From NCBI RefSeq assembly GCF_949628215.1, contig NC_134282.1:2215001-2279000 (forward strand): DNA of 64,000 nucleotides, in the 5' to 3' direction. This stretch comes from Phalacrocorax aristotelis. Lineage: Eukaryota; Chordata; Aves; Suliformes; Phalacrocoracidae. The notes under the pieces were generated by a model, which saw nothing but the letters and a program-made list of their open reading frames with translations, did not search any database and was not told where the DNA came from. A program made the translations under genes and the position numbers. Positions within the stretch are counted from its first letter, which is position 1. Each line of letters starts with the position of its first letter. Positions 1 through 11,789 of this stretch are shown here, piece after piece.

Positions 1-1373
1 TCCCCTCTGTGAAATGCAAACGCGACAGGCTTCTTCCCAAAATGTACTGCCGTATCAGTCCCCTTGGCCACCACATCACCTTCGCCCCAAGGAGGAGATC
101 GCACCACGCTTGCAGCCAGTTCAACTTGGCCTGCCTGCAGACGTTCCCCTGCCCGCACTGCTCCCCCTCTGCTCCCGTCCTTTTCAAAATATCAGCAGAA
201 TTTAAAGGCAGAGCTTGCAGTAAAAAAGAGCTGTGTCTTAGCAAAAAGAGCACATTTAATCACAGTTTGCAATGGCAGCTTGCAGAGTAAATAATAGTTG
301 TCTTAAAATCATATTGCTCCTGTTCAGCAAACTCCTCTCCGTGAATAGAAACGCCACCCAGAAGGTAAGGCAATGTCAGTCCTCCCAGCTGGGGTCCCTC
401 TGCAGCCACTGTGCCCTCTGCGGAGCCCACTCCCCATCCACACGTGCCGCTCAGGGCAAGCAGCAGATGCCCACCCGCACCCCACAGTAACGCGAGCATA
501 AATTGTCGGTGTCTGAGGCCATAGGTTTAGCAGACCAGTGCCACTGAATAATTTTTTTATGGGTTTAGGAAATTTTTTTAAGACCTCCTAGTTGAGAATT
601 CCCTTCCCCGTATGAAACTCTGTCCCCAGGCATGTGGGTCAGAAACCCGGGAGTTTGTGTCCAGCTTTGCGTGTGGTCCAAAGTGCCCTGGAAGCCTTGG
701 GACCCCAAAGCTTCCCTGGGGGGACTGCCCCCGGACTGGCCGTAACTCCACAGGACGCTGCATTTCTGATGAAGCAGCATGTCTGGTTGGTGTTGTGTTG
801 GTGTAAACACTGAGCCAGGCTGGGGCAATGCTCCGTAGCCTCCTCACGCTTCCACCTCGCCCACCTCGGGCCCCACGCAGGCTGAGCGCTGAGCAGAACC
901 ACCTCGCCTTTTCCTATCGCCTCGTCCCTGCCTGGACGTAGCTGAGACACCTCCTCCCTCTGCGCTTCTCTTGTTTGCAGCTCTGCCCGTGATGGCTGCT
1001 GCAGTCTCCAGGAGGAAAGACAACATTAAATCGAGAGTGAATTACCCACATTCATGGCGTGCTTTTGTGGCTGGTGGCACGAGTGACCTGCCCAGGGGAA
1101 GACGGGGCCACGACGAGCCTGTCTGACTCGGCAGGGAGAAGCTCTGAGTCACCTCGCTGAACTGCAAAGGCTGAATAAATTCCTTGGCCTCGGTGGAGTT
1201 TACCCTGGTGACTCAAGGCTGCAGATGTTTTCCATTTTCCTTTTTGAACTTGCTCTTTAATATTAACAAAAGTCATTATTGATTCCTTTTTTTAACCTAA
1301 AATGAAGATTATCATGCTGTCTGTCAAGCACGCGCTAGCACTCCTTAAAAGCAAGTATTTTATATAGCACCTT
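1..1373. other. Unique non-coding sequence, no gene seen
   Basis: I see no exon, repeat family or RNA gene here. Open frames are short, overlap on both strands and lack any domain. GC is moderate, with scattered CpGs around 850-970. The last 100 bases become AT-rich and lead into the duplicated octamer block. Confidence 0.5.
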
Positions 1374-1424
1374 CAGATTAATATATATGCAAATAAGGTA
1401 TTACAGATTAATTAGTATGCAAAT
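1374..1424 (+). promoter_or_regulatory. Candidate POU/homeodomain site pair: duplicated octamer, 30-bp spacing
   Basis: Two copies of the canonical octamer ATGCAAAT lie at 1387-1394 and 1417-1424. Each is preceded by CAGATTAAT (1374-1382 and 1404-1412). Over 21 aligned bases the copies differ at three positions, all in the spacer between the two motifs. The start-to-start distance is exactly 30 bp, close to three helical turns. The octamer is the established binding site of POU-domain factors (Oct1/Oct2, class III POU), and TAAT/ATTA cores bind homeodomains. The duplication is seen directly; a regulatory role is inferred. Chance tandem duplication in AT-rich DNA is the alternative. Confidence 0.4.
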
Positions 1425-2770
1425 CAAGCCGTGTGTTATTCGTGTATACATATATCTTTCCAACCCTACTGCCTGGATGGGCCTATGGGTAGCTTGTGTC
1501 CTTGTTTATGAACCTGTACCTATTACTCCACGGTAGCAGGGAAGCTGTCTCCGGCGTGCAAGCGATTTCATCTGCCTCTGCCCAAAGATACAACGCTGAG
1601 AGCATAAAGGATCTCCCATATTTTTCAAAATCATTTTTCATGCCTGTAAATGTTTTTAACTGAGCTGCTCACCTCCAGCTAAGATCATGTAGTTAGACTT
1701 CAAAATATCACCCTCTCCAGCTGATATCACGAGTGGGACACCATTTACCAAGGTCAAGTCACCAAAATCTCTGAGAGATGACAAATTTTACCCAGGTCCT
1801 TATAATTACAGCAGCGGAAGCCGCAGGCAGGACATTTGTAAGTGTAGGAGAGAAACCCTGGCATTAGCAAACCTAAAATGACTCGGGAGCAGCTGTTCCT
1901 GAATCAGCAGGTTGATGAATAACAGTAGGGATGACGTGAGCCGCTGTGCTGGAGGTCCTGCACGAGAGCCGCTTTCCTCGTGGTTTCCCTGGGACAAGCA
2001 GGGGCCAGACCCAGCCGGTGGCTCCTGGGGAAGGCTGCAAGAGGTGCAAGGGGTAGAGCTGGGACCTCCTGAGACAGCTGAGACCCCTGATGGCTGCTCT
2101 GACAGGCACGTTTCCGTCCCGTTTGTCTTTCCTGAACTCCAGACCACGTTCTCCACTCCACATGGGTTTGCGCCCTACTTATCCCACAGAAACATGGAGT
2201 TTGGCTGCAGATGTTAGAAACTGCTAGCCCAAGGAGCACAACCGTAGGGTCTTCTCATGGCCCTCGGAGCTCTCGTGGTGCTCCCTGCCTCATTTTCTTC
2301 CCCTTTTCCAAAACGGCATGGCTGATCTCTCAGAAGAGCTGGAGTAGCAGTCGGCTTTTCCAAAGCCTGTTTTCCCTGCCTTGCGTCACTCAGCACACAA
2401 GAAATGTGGGGACAGTTTGGTGGGAGGCTTTAGTACAGCCAAGCGTAATGACGAGCCGTGGGGTGGACCAGCCTTCTGTTTAATTTAAGAACCTTCTCCC
2501 TATGTTTTGAGCCCGACAGTGAAATCCCTGCATCCAGCTGCACTTCACTGCCTCATTACTTCATAGATCATTTCAATAATCTGATTCCAGGGCTCCCACA
2601 CTCTATTCCCACTTCTCCAACCATCAGCCAAGAGAGCTGGGTTAAATTTCTTGCAGCACAGAGGGGACTAGAATAGACTACGCAAGAGCCTAATTAGCAA
2701 TCTTTCCCTTTTACAACATATTGAAGTTTTCTAGGCATCGAGCCATATTCTTTCATAGCCTTTTTCCTTC
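1425..2770. other. Unique non-coding sequence, no gene seen
   Basis: Mixed composition with no interspersed repeat recognised. Open frames around 1806-2480 overlap on both strands and have no domain or splice-site support. Confidence 0.45.
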
Positions 2771-2807
2771 CCTCCCTCTCTCTCTTTTTTTTTTTTTTTT
2801 TTTTTTT
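2771..2807. repeat. Pyrimidine tract: CT-rich run plus T23
   Basis: A CT-rich stretch (2771-2784) runs into 23 consecutive T residues (2785-2807). On the minus strand this reads A23 followed by GA repeats. An AATAAA hexamer on the minus strand at 2828-2823 lies 15 bases before the A run, which is the spacing of a polyadenylated end. The tract may therefore be either a plain simple repeat or the tail of an old retrocopy. Confidence 0.85.
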
Positions 2808-3559
2808 GGTAGCTTCTAATTTTTTATTAAAAGATAACAGCATTATGGACAGTACGAGATATTCTTGCATACCGCTAAGCATTAAAAAGGAGAGTGTCAG
2901 ATATACACGATAAAAGCAGAGCTAAAGCAGCTCGGCATGTCGCAGGAGCTATACATACGGCCGCAATAAAAGCTATACCAGCAATTCGCTTTTAGCCAGT
3001 TCCTGCCTTCGGGCTTTCCTCCAAAGACACTCAGTATCACCTGCCCAGCAATAGAACTTTCCAGTTTTCTTCATCGGGCTGTATTTCTGCAGTGGGCCTC
3101 TTTGGTCCGAGTTTCCTACTGCCGGGGTTGTTCCCCAGACAAGTGGAAGTGTGTCTGTCTGTCTGCGTGTCCCGCAGGCCAACGGCAATTAAAACTTGCT
3201 TGGGCGCGTGGTGTGTGTTCAGCTGAAGCGCAGTCACTGTGAGTTCCCTGAGGACCAGCGGAAAACCCTGTGTATTGGATCATAAGCCTACAAAGACGTA
3301 CGTTTTGGTCTCGAGAGCTGGCCGCCGGCCACCCAGAGCGTGGATGGTCCGTGGGAAGAGTGGGCAGCTGTTGAAAGCGTGAGCGGAGCGAGGAGAGGTG
3401 GTCGTTCCACGGTCAGATCATTGCCATGGGGGCTTTTCCCTTTCCCTGGACGTGCTGAAGGGGGGGTGATGGTGGGAGGTTCAGGTCCATGTCCTTCACC
3501 TACCTCATGTGAGGCTTTATTTTTTCTCCTGCAGCCTTAATGAGTGCCCTGGGCAGTCA
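2808..3559. other. Unique sequence, possible minus-strand polyadenylated end
   Basis: Read on the minus strand, a 71-codon open frame ends at 2973. About 145 bases later comes AATAAA (2828-2823) and then A23 (2807-2785). That order could be a degenerate retrocopy of an mRNA end. I recognise no protein in the frame and saw no target-site duplication. A short TCTG microsatellite sits at 3151-3165. The plus strand at 3527-3532 has a good acceptor-like TCCTGCAG without a matching exon. Confidence 0.25.
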
Positions 3560-4560
3560 AGTTAGATGTTTTTCCTCTGCCCCAATCAATGTTTAACGGT
3601 TCTCACCGAAATGACCGAGGCGAGCTCACCTTGAAGAGTCACTGGGGTGTTGGGCCATTTCCAGCTTGCCTCTATAAAACTGGACCTGCCTCTTAAGGAT
3701 TTGATTAAGTTCCCACTGAATTCAAGAGCAAAACTGCTATTAAAACCTGCTGGAGCAGGCCACATGGTAACAAATGTTGGATTTTAATTTATTATAATAA
3801 TATCAAAGCTAATGCTGGCTTTGCAATGAACCCCTGGAATGGTGGAATAAGAAAGAGGTGAAAAAGAACAGTGAGAAAATGCTATTAATTCAGAGACAGA
3901 TATATTTATTTCAAGTAGATTATTCTTAGAAACACTCGTAGCATTATTTACAAGAATCTTTAAAAAATTGCAGTGCTACAAAACTGAGATTCATCACTGA
4001 GGTAAAACATTTCATTATTATTTCTCAAATCAATTCCCCCAGCAGAATATGAATTACAGGATTTCAGCCAGCCTTTTCAAGAAACCTCTTTTAAAAATTT
4101 ACATAGCTTATAACAGATTGCCAGAAATATTGCAAGCAGCCATTAATTTACTCCTAACCAATTAAAGCCTATGCTAACACATGCGCGGATATGCACACAC
4201 TTGTTCCTAATTTTTCTTCTGCAGTTAAGCATGAACAAAAAGACATGCCTTAGAACTAAAAAGAATTTGAAGGCATTTTCATGCTTTCTTCTTTCAGCCT
4301 CAAGGGCAAATGTGCCTTTGATAAATATCATCCTGTTTTTTTTCCTTCCAAAGAAGAAACCTCTTTACAAATCGCCACGTTTTTCTCTGCCGTTGATTGG
4401 CAGGTAGATTCGCAAACAGCAGCGTACAATGAACAATGTCTCCTTTAGCTTTTAAGTTTAGATGGGATGGCATTTTAATTTCATTAATTTATTAAGGATA
4501 CTAGGCTGAAGAAAGGTATGGAACAACGGGATTTAGGCTTTTTCCTATTGCTGAATTGAC
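3560..4560. other. AT-rich block, candidate conserved non-coding element
   Basis: The block is dense in ATTA/TAAT and TTTAAA cores (for example near 3780-3810, 3890-3960 and 4470-4495), has almost no CpG, and contains no interspersed repeat. This composition is typical of conserved enhancers near vertebrate developmental genes. Conservation was not tested, so the call is inference. No exon is apparent. Confidence 0.3.
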
Positions 4561-6095
4561 AAGGCGATTTACGCAAACAGCGATGATCACCAACGTTCTC
4601 ATGGGAGCCCTGGGCGCGAGCCCCTTTATTCGCTCTTCATTAGGAGGGATGGTGCTACTTCAGTTAAACGTCATCGCTTTGCAGTGATCTGCATACCCAG
4701 TAGGGAATTTTTACGGACCTTGAGAAAGAAGAGGTTGCAAGGAAAAACCCTCGTCGTCTCAGCCACATGTCCCGCTGTGCGTCTGGGGTGCGTGTGGTTG
4801 GTTATCTGAGCATCCCAAGGTGCATCCTGCTACCTGTGGGTGCTTCAGGCTGGCAGGAGGAGTTAAGGGGTAGGGAAAACAGCAAAAGGAAGCTTGATAA
4901 AAACAGCAGAATGGGAAAAACAAGTTATGTGGCCGTCAGTATTTGGCTCTCCTGGTGTCGCAAAGTGATGGCAGTGACTCATATCAAACCCACTTTTGGA
5001 GGAATGGAGGTACAAGAGGGCTCCTAGCTGAACCCAGGCCTTCTGCCTTACCTCTGCACATGAAGGTCTGGTTCGTAGCCACCTATTGCAAGAACGTATG
5101 TGTAACGGATGGAGCAGCCTGGCTTATTCACAGGGAATCTCAGGACTGAGTCAAACCAAATATGCAAGGTCTACCTGCAGCCTTGGCTTAGCCTGCAGTT
5201 TGTGCACGGAGTATGTCTCCGAGTCAGTGCAGCTCACACCAGAGCTGTAAGAGCGCACCAAGGCTGGCATGGCCATTGGGGGTTCACGCTTCATACTCAT
5301 TCTCCTCGCCAAGTAAAAGCCGGTATGAAAATTGCTCTGCAAAGCTGTGGTCACCCGTGAGAGTTATCCATCTGAGCTGCTGGCTGTGTTCCACAGGGCA
5401 AGAACTAAGCATTTTCCAATTTATAGTAAAACCTAAGTAAGACAGATGAGGTTTAAAACATTGTGATCCATGCTGTGAACTTTCCACTGTGTTTCAGTTC
5501 AAGCTGTAATATTATGCTCGGTGTAAAAAGGCTTGAAATACTGGATGTACAATGGAAATACTGCCTTGTGCACACGACTGTACCTGGAGGTGTCAACACA
5601 CTCATCTACTCATAGCATTAAAAGGCATCGCAAGCACTTCTCTGGGAAGGCACCATGATTATTTTTCCTTCTCCTGTGGCAAGGCTTGCTGCCCTTCCAC
5701 ATATATTAGTACTACAAATTTCAATAAGAAAAAGAAAATCAATTCCACTTGAATATCATTTTTGATGGTTGCTGTAACTCTTCTGATGGGCCCAAACAAA
5801 AGACTCCAGTTTAATGTGTGTGTATTTTGAGCTGTGCCCCTTGCTGACCCTCCAGTTTAATTTCCGTCCTTCAGATGAGATGAATGGAGCGTGAAGCAGG
5901 TCATATCTCAAAACACTGACACATGGGTTACAGACAGAACTCACAGGCAGGAGAGGCAGCCAGTTTGTAGATTAAATCAAAGCAGTTCTGAATAGATGGG
6001 AGGTCAGCAAGGGCCAGCTTTGACATTTGATAGGACCTTGTGATCAATCAACTCTTTCTTGGGTCTTCCAGGTTTCCTGATGACAAAGCTTCTTC
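4561..6095. other. Unique non-coding sequence, no gene seen
   Basis: No repeat or exon recognised. Frames at 4767-5487 overlap each other on both strands and end in ordinary stop codons without splice sites. Confidence 0.45.
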
Positions 6096-6122
6096 AAATA
6101 AATAAATTAATTAATTAATAAA
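6096..6122. repeat. AAAT/TAAT simple repeat
   Basis: About 27 bases of AAAT units grade into TTAA units. It is too short and impure to assign to any mobile element. Confidence 0.75.
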
Positions 6123-6440
6123 CATGGACGAGACATGGCAAAAACTGCCACGGCAGCTCTAGATTGCGCAAAACGGTAGGGATTAATTATTATCAAAGAT
6201 GATAATATCCGTTGTTTAAAGCAGCCAGCATGGAAGTTAGTGCTCTTTAATTGCAAGCATTTTGTCTGCATGCAGCGGCAATAATTTTTTGCATGGTGCG
6301 TATTTTAGCACTACGATTTTGGGAATAATCCAAAAGTGTGATAGCAAATGCTGGTTGTTTATGGCACTCGGGAGTAATCGGAAGGAGTCCGTGATTAAAA
6401 ACCTACTGTTACGCTGAAAGGAAGGGTGAGGCGATATCCT
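6123..6440. other. AT-rich candidate regulatory block
   Basis: Contains TTAATTATTATC with a near-palindromic ATCAAAGATGAT at 6182-6207, TTTAATTGCAAGC near 6246, and several AATCC/GATTA homeodomain cores up to 6400. No repeat or coding structure is seen. The call rests on composition and motif density only. Confidence 0.3.
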
Positions 6441-9400
6441 GGCCTCTGATGAAATTTGCCCCCTGCTAAGTCATCCCTGCCAGCGTGATTCATCCAGAGG
6501 GAGTGCAGGAACATGCCTGAGAAGCAAATGTTTGGCTTTGGGCACGGACCAGACCTCATGAGATGAAGCAGGTTTATCTCAGATTCTCCATGGGAGGAAG
6601 CCCCCCACTGCCTGTGCGGTCTTTGCCACATAAACACGCTCCGGCAGAAAAAGCTTGGGAGGGGGGTATTCGCAGCATCACTCCACACCAGACCTGATTT
6701 TGCCCCTGTGATGTACGTGCGGCTTTTCCCATAGGTAGAGCCCACTGGAAAATCCTCTGTTTCAGCATGTTTGTTTTCAGAGACAACGTTAAGCTTTTTG
6801 GAGAGAGTATGGAGCCTAGGAGGGTTTGTCGTGACCAAATGGGGCTGAGCTCTCGCAAGGTTACAGGCTCATTATTTTGGTTTTATTTTTCCATCCTTAG
6901 GAAGACAGATGACATGGTTTCTTGCTCCCTTCCTTGCTTCATGCAAGAATTGGAAACACGGCGTCTATTTGGGGGTTGGCTGTGAATGTCATTCGGGATG
7001 ATTCTGAAAATATTGTTTCTCAGGAAAATATTAAATTTAAGAAAAACTGCCAGAAGTTTCTTTTTGGGGCATGAAAGAAAAATAGATGCAAAAGCCTCGT
7101 TTGATGGCAAGGGATGGGCTGTAATGAAATGGAGAGGAGCTGATGAGGAAAGCAGGATTTGCAAGTTGGTTTAGAGAACAGTGAATTTCCCCAAGGAGCC
7201 ACAAACTTCCCGGTGTGGTCTTAGCCTCTAGCTCATGGTTCATAGGCTAGGGCTAACATTTCCTTACCTTGGGGGATAAACTCCTTTCATCTACAGCAAT
7301 ATAAAGATGGTAGGCACTGCAGTGATGGAGAACCATATAAGTAACTTGACAGGCAGAGTAATGGGCTTGTGTTTCAATGCTCTGCTAAATAAGACTCCCT
7401 GGGCATCCCCAGACGCACACGTTCAGGAGAAATGAAAATGTCAGAACGTCTCCTTGCTGCCGCAGGAATTCAGCCGAGCTGCGACCTCAGACACCGGCTG
7501 AGCGGCCGGCGTCCTGCGAGGGCAGGGCCCCTGAGCCAGGTAACGGACATCAAAAGATGTTACCTTTCACAAAAACCCATTGATCGTGAGAAGGTAGGAC
7601 AGGGGAGTTGGTAGAATGGCAGATGGGGAGATGGGGCTAGAAACGCCCGGCTTCTCCTCTCTCCTTGCTGTTCAGTCTCTTTCTGACTCGGGCTGCGGTC
7701 TCTGGGCTGCTCTACTTCTCCGTACTTTTGGGACTCAGGTTACGAGCCTCTTCGAAAGAAGGTCCGTCTGCACGCTTGCCAGCGTGCCCATTCTGCGCCA
7801 GTCAGCGCTTGCTCACCTCAAAAAGGTCTTGAGTGCAACACTGCGATGTTGCATATAGGTTGATGAATTTGAGTTCTGTGAAACCACTGCCTGTAGTTGG
7901 TGAAGAGTTAGCTAAAATGACACTGTAAATTAATAACTTCAAAATATTTCAGTCCTCTCTTCTTTATGCCTATTTATTTTATTGGAGTCCCTCAACCTAC
8001 CTCCCCCTCTCATGGGCTGTTGGAGTCTTCTCCAGTGCTTACCCATCTTTTTCTCTGTGATAGCCCATATTCTTCCTATTTTCATCAGTCATTTCAGCAT
8101 AAAGGTTTGTATACAGTTGTTTTCTCATCAGGACACCCCAAATCAACACCAGGTGTGTGCATGGGAGGAGGAGGAAGGTAGCAAGGTCGTTGAAGACACC
8201 CAAGTGCCAAATATGTATTCCCTGCAAAGAATACAGTTTGGGTTTTTATGAAGAACTCAAAGCAAATGCTGTTCATTTACTAAGAGGCGCATACAGGGAA
8301 TGCTTCCTGTGATCAGCGATTCGGAGAACATTTGTGAGTCTTACAAACATTGTGAGCAGCAAGAGGCTATTTTAAGCTAGAAGGACCATCCTGGGGGACA
8401 GATGGACACAGCAGCAGCCCTGGCTGGGGAGAAGAGCCCCAGAGCAGCCAGCCCCACTCTGAAGCTCAGCTACTGCTTCAGCTGAGGCTCTGAAACAGCT
8501 CGGAAAGAATCTGGTTAAATATAATGTGTAACTGCATTTTATTACTTCATTTCACTTTATAGGAGCTCAATTTTTAAATTGAGAACTTAACCCTTTGCTC
8601 CACTGAAATAACGGGATATCTTCCTTTCCAAGCTGACAGTGGTGTGCACAGAGGTAAATCTGGCATCTCAAATGGCCTTACTCCCCAGAGGGTATGCAAG
8701 AAAAGCAATGAGCGGTACTGCAGGCAGATCCCCAGGGAGCCTCTCTTCAAGGGAAAGGAACTGGAGATTTTTTGCTGCAAAGGTAAAAGAACTAGATTTG
8801 GGCTGGCAGAGGTCAAGTGCCAAGGCCTGGAGGATGGCTTTTGCTAGGAGGTAGTGCTAGTGTCTCCTTGGAGAAGTGGGTGCGTGCAAGGGTGCGCCCC
8901 AGCGATGGGTAGCCCCCTTGTGTCACAGAGAGCAAGTTCGTGGACAGCCTGCAGCAACACTTTGATTTCTTGAAGGTCTTGGTCTTTATACTTCAAAGTC
9001 TGGGGTGTTCAGCACGCTGCCTCCCAACAACTTCTTTTGCTGTCCTCAGGCTTCAGGAGATGAACTCTGGCATTAAAAGCAAGCAGTGGGAGCAGTCTGC
9101 AGGCTCCCCAGACGCCCTCTTCTTCCATAACATTCTCAGTCCACCTCATCTTCAGAGACTGCTACTAAAACTGTATCCATTTTTAGGGATCTGTGAAAAG
9201 CAGGTTTTTCTGAAACCGTTACATGTTCTGTTCCTATTCCGAGCGCTGCCTTTGATAGCGAAGGGGCAGCAACCAGAAAACGGTTCGAATTCCTTCCAGT
9301 GGAGGGAGGAGCAGATGCAGACCTGATGTAATGAAATAGTACATGTGATGCGTACGCCCACAGGTCGTGCTAGCAGTGAGGGCGAAGGCTGCCCGAGACC

Positions 9401-9850
9401 TTCAGGACACTCTTTATCCACACCCTCCTCAGTCCCCAGTAAGCCTGTGCCTGCTGCGCGATCCATCGCTTGCCTGCCGCCTTGTAACACAACCCACTCC
9501 CTAGATATGTTGACAGATGCAGAAGGACATGAGGCAGGAGGAGAAGAGGCTGTTTGGTAGAGTTGATCTTTATTGCTATGGTTTAGCGAAATATGTCTGA
9601 GGGAAGGAAGAATGGCCCTTTTGAATCATTTCTTGCATTTATTATACAGCCTGTGGGGGCGAGGAATGCTCGAGGCAAGCTTGCCGCACAATTCCCTGTA
9701 ACAGTGCCTGCTCTGTCTGTCTGTGCCGAAGAGCTCGCTCGTGTAGGGGAGCCCAATGTGATTAGAGCCGTTTCTTTACTCCTTGAGATTTGTCCTTCTG
9801 AAGGCGTCTTTCGACTTGAGCACCTGGTCTGAGATAAACCAATTTGTCAC
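6441..9850. other. Unique non-coding sequence, no gene seen
   Basis: Open frames such as the 147-codon minus-strand frame at 6395-6838 and the plus-strand one at 8940-9326 show no recognisable domain, hydrophobic pattern or splice context. No interspersed repeat was recognised. Confidence 0.45.
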
Positions 9851-10440
9851 CACTATGTTTGATCATCCGCTACGAGGAAGGACAATTTCGGCGCAAGGTG
9901 CTTATAGCAGAACCAGTATTTATGAATTTGATTTTAACCCTTGAGGTACTGAATTTTGTTTTTCCTTTGCACTAAGCAAACACTTAAGATACACATATCG
10001 TGGCCATGGGTTCCTAGCCACATGCTAGAACCTCATTTTTTTGGTGACCGCACAATCATGAAAATTAAAAGGTAATTGAAATGCTTTAGGGGGAATTAAA
10101 AAATGGGTTCGACACATTATTAGTCACGCCATAATTTATTTGGGAAGTCTCTGCCCTGTTTTTTTGATTTGAAATAATCTTGCTCTCTCCTAATTCAAAT
10201 ACTTACCAGGCTCTGCAGAACACTATTTCCCCACTTTTATTCACAGTCTGAAAAGCAAACGCCATTGCGAGCTGCCATGTTTTTCACGCTTCATTATTGT
10301 ACATTTTCTGGTACGTAATGAACTATCCCCATGAAAATTTGCTGTGAATTGTCTTGTAATTGCCTAGATATGAAGGAAAATGTGGTTAGAGTAAAATAAC
10401 ATTAACGTTAGAAATAGGAAGATTGCAGTTAATCCATATG
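9851..10440. other. AT-rich candidate conserved non-coding block
   Basis: A long run of AT-rich, CpG-poor unique DNA carries many TAATT, AAATAATC and TTATTGT-type cores, especially 10060-10350. No repeat is seen. It resembles vertebrate developmental enhancers in composition; this is inference without alignment. Confidence 0.3.
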
Positions 10441-11269
10441 AACAGAAATACTCCACCTCGTCGCAGAAAGAAGCAAGGGCGCTGGAGGAGAGCTGATGGA
10501 AACGGGGAGCGTGGCGTACCGTCGGGATCTGGCCCTGGTGGAGCAAGGACGGGGCAAAGGCGTTACCACAGGCCAGGTCTCCTGCCCCAGCGGCTGTGGG
10601 GAACCTGCTAGAGATGCTGCCTTCAGCCTTCAGGCCTCTGCGTAAGAAGGATATTCCTTAGCTGAAGCAAAATCTGAGAAGTTTGCAGTCGATATGGGGG
10701 GGCTGGAGGGGTTAATTTGTGGAAAATCACACAGCAGGGCAAAACCAAAAAGAGCGGGGGAGGAATTCTAGGGAATCCTAGAAGTGCAGCTAGAAAAAAT
10801 AAGAATGATTTTAAGAAAGATGCAGAAAATACAAATGTAAATATAAATGCGAAGGAAAATGTGCCGTCCACAGGGAGGTGATCCTCGCGCTGCAGGATTT
10901 TGCGAATCAGGCTGGAGAAAACTCCAGAGGCTGTCACTGAGGAGCAAATAATTTGCCTAACAGTGAGCAGGACCGAGTGATCTAATAAAGCTTTTCCGTT
11001 CCTCCTGTCTGGGACTGGGAAATTAATGCTGGATGCGGTTCCGAACTATGTATGTTGAATGTGTCTCTGTCAGCATTGGGTAGAGGTTAATTTTGTATGT
11101 TGATGATAGCATAATCCGTACCGCGCTGTACCACGCGAAGGCAGGCGGTTAACCTGGGAGCAGGGAATGTTTATTTCATGCTTGCCTTGGGGTAAAAACT
11201 AATGGCAAACGTTGTAGAAACAGCATGCTAGATACCATCTTGTCTTTTATTTAAGTGTACTGATTTATC
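10441..11269. other. Unique non-coding sequence, no gene seen
   Basis: Purine-rich at 10460-10520 and 10780-10860. No exon or repeat was recognised. The sequence just 5' of 11270 has no CR1 similarity I can see, so the next element is 5'-truncated here. Confidence 0.4.
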
Positions 11270-11428
11270 TCCTATGGGAGGTGGTGGAGTCCCTATCAGC
11301 TCCTGAGTCATTTAAAACTCGACTGAACAAAGCACTCATGAATAGACTCTTGGGAGCAATCATGAACTGCTTGGGGATGGACAAGATTAAATACGAGGGT
11401 TTTATCCAACTATTGTTCTGTGGATATA
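11270..11428 (+). mobile_element. Old 5'-truncated CR1 LINE fragment
   Basis: The sequence matches the 3' part of CR1: GGGAGGTGGTGGAGTC at 11276-11291, then TTTAAAACTCGACTGAACAA at 11311-11330, then a degraded form of the usual GGGTTTTATCCAAC...TTCTGTG end at 11397-11421. CR1 is the dominant non-LTR retrotransposon of birds, normally 5'-truncated and inserted as short 3' pieces. This copy is clearly more diverged than the copies at 12822 and 21016, so it is older and from another subfamily. It has no coding capacity. Confidence 0.8.
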
Positions 11429-11789
11429 GAGTATTAATCGCTCGGGTGAGAGCAGGGCACCGAAGTGAGGAGGCGCCGGCGTCCCCTGGCTGGGCTCTCG
11501 CCTGACCTCCGTGCCGGTGCCTGAGCGCAGCAGCGAGGAACGCGCCACCACGTTCCCCATTACAGCGCGTTTGAAATCAAAACCTTAAAAAACATCCTTG
11601 AGGTATGTAAAGGAAACACCTTCAGGCTATGGAGCCAAATGCTCACTTGTTGAGACCTGGTGGCCACGTTCCTGGGCGCTTCTTCCTCCCTTGCTCAGCC
11701 AAAGCAGCATTTGGAGAAGAGCTGCAGAGAAAGTGCATGTTTGTCACGTGTCTCCTGGGGGTGATGCTTTCCAGCCATAAATAGATGTG
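11429..11789. other. Unique sequence, no gene seen
   Basis: GC-rich with several CpGs at 11440-11570. Nothing recognised. Confidence 0.4.
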
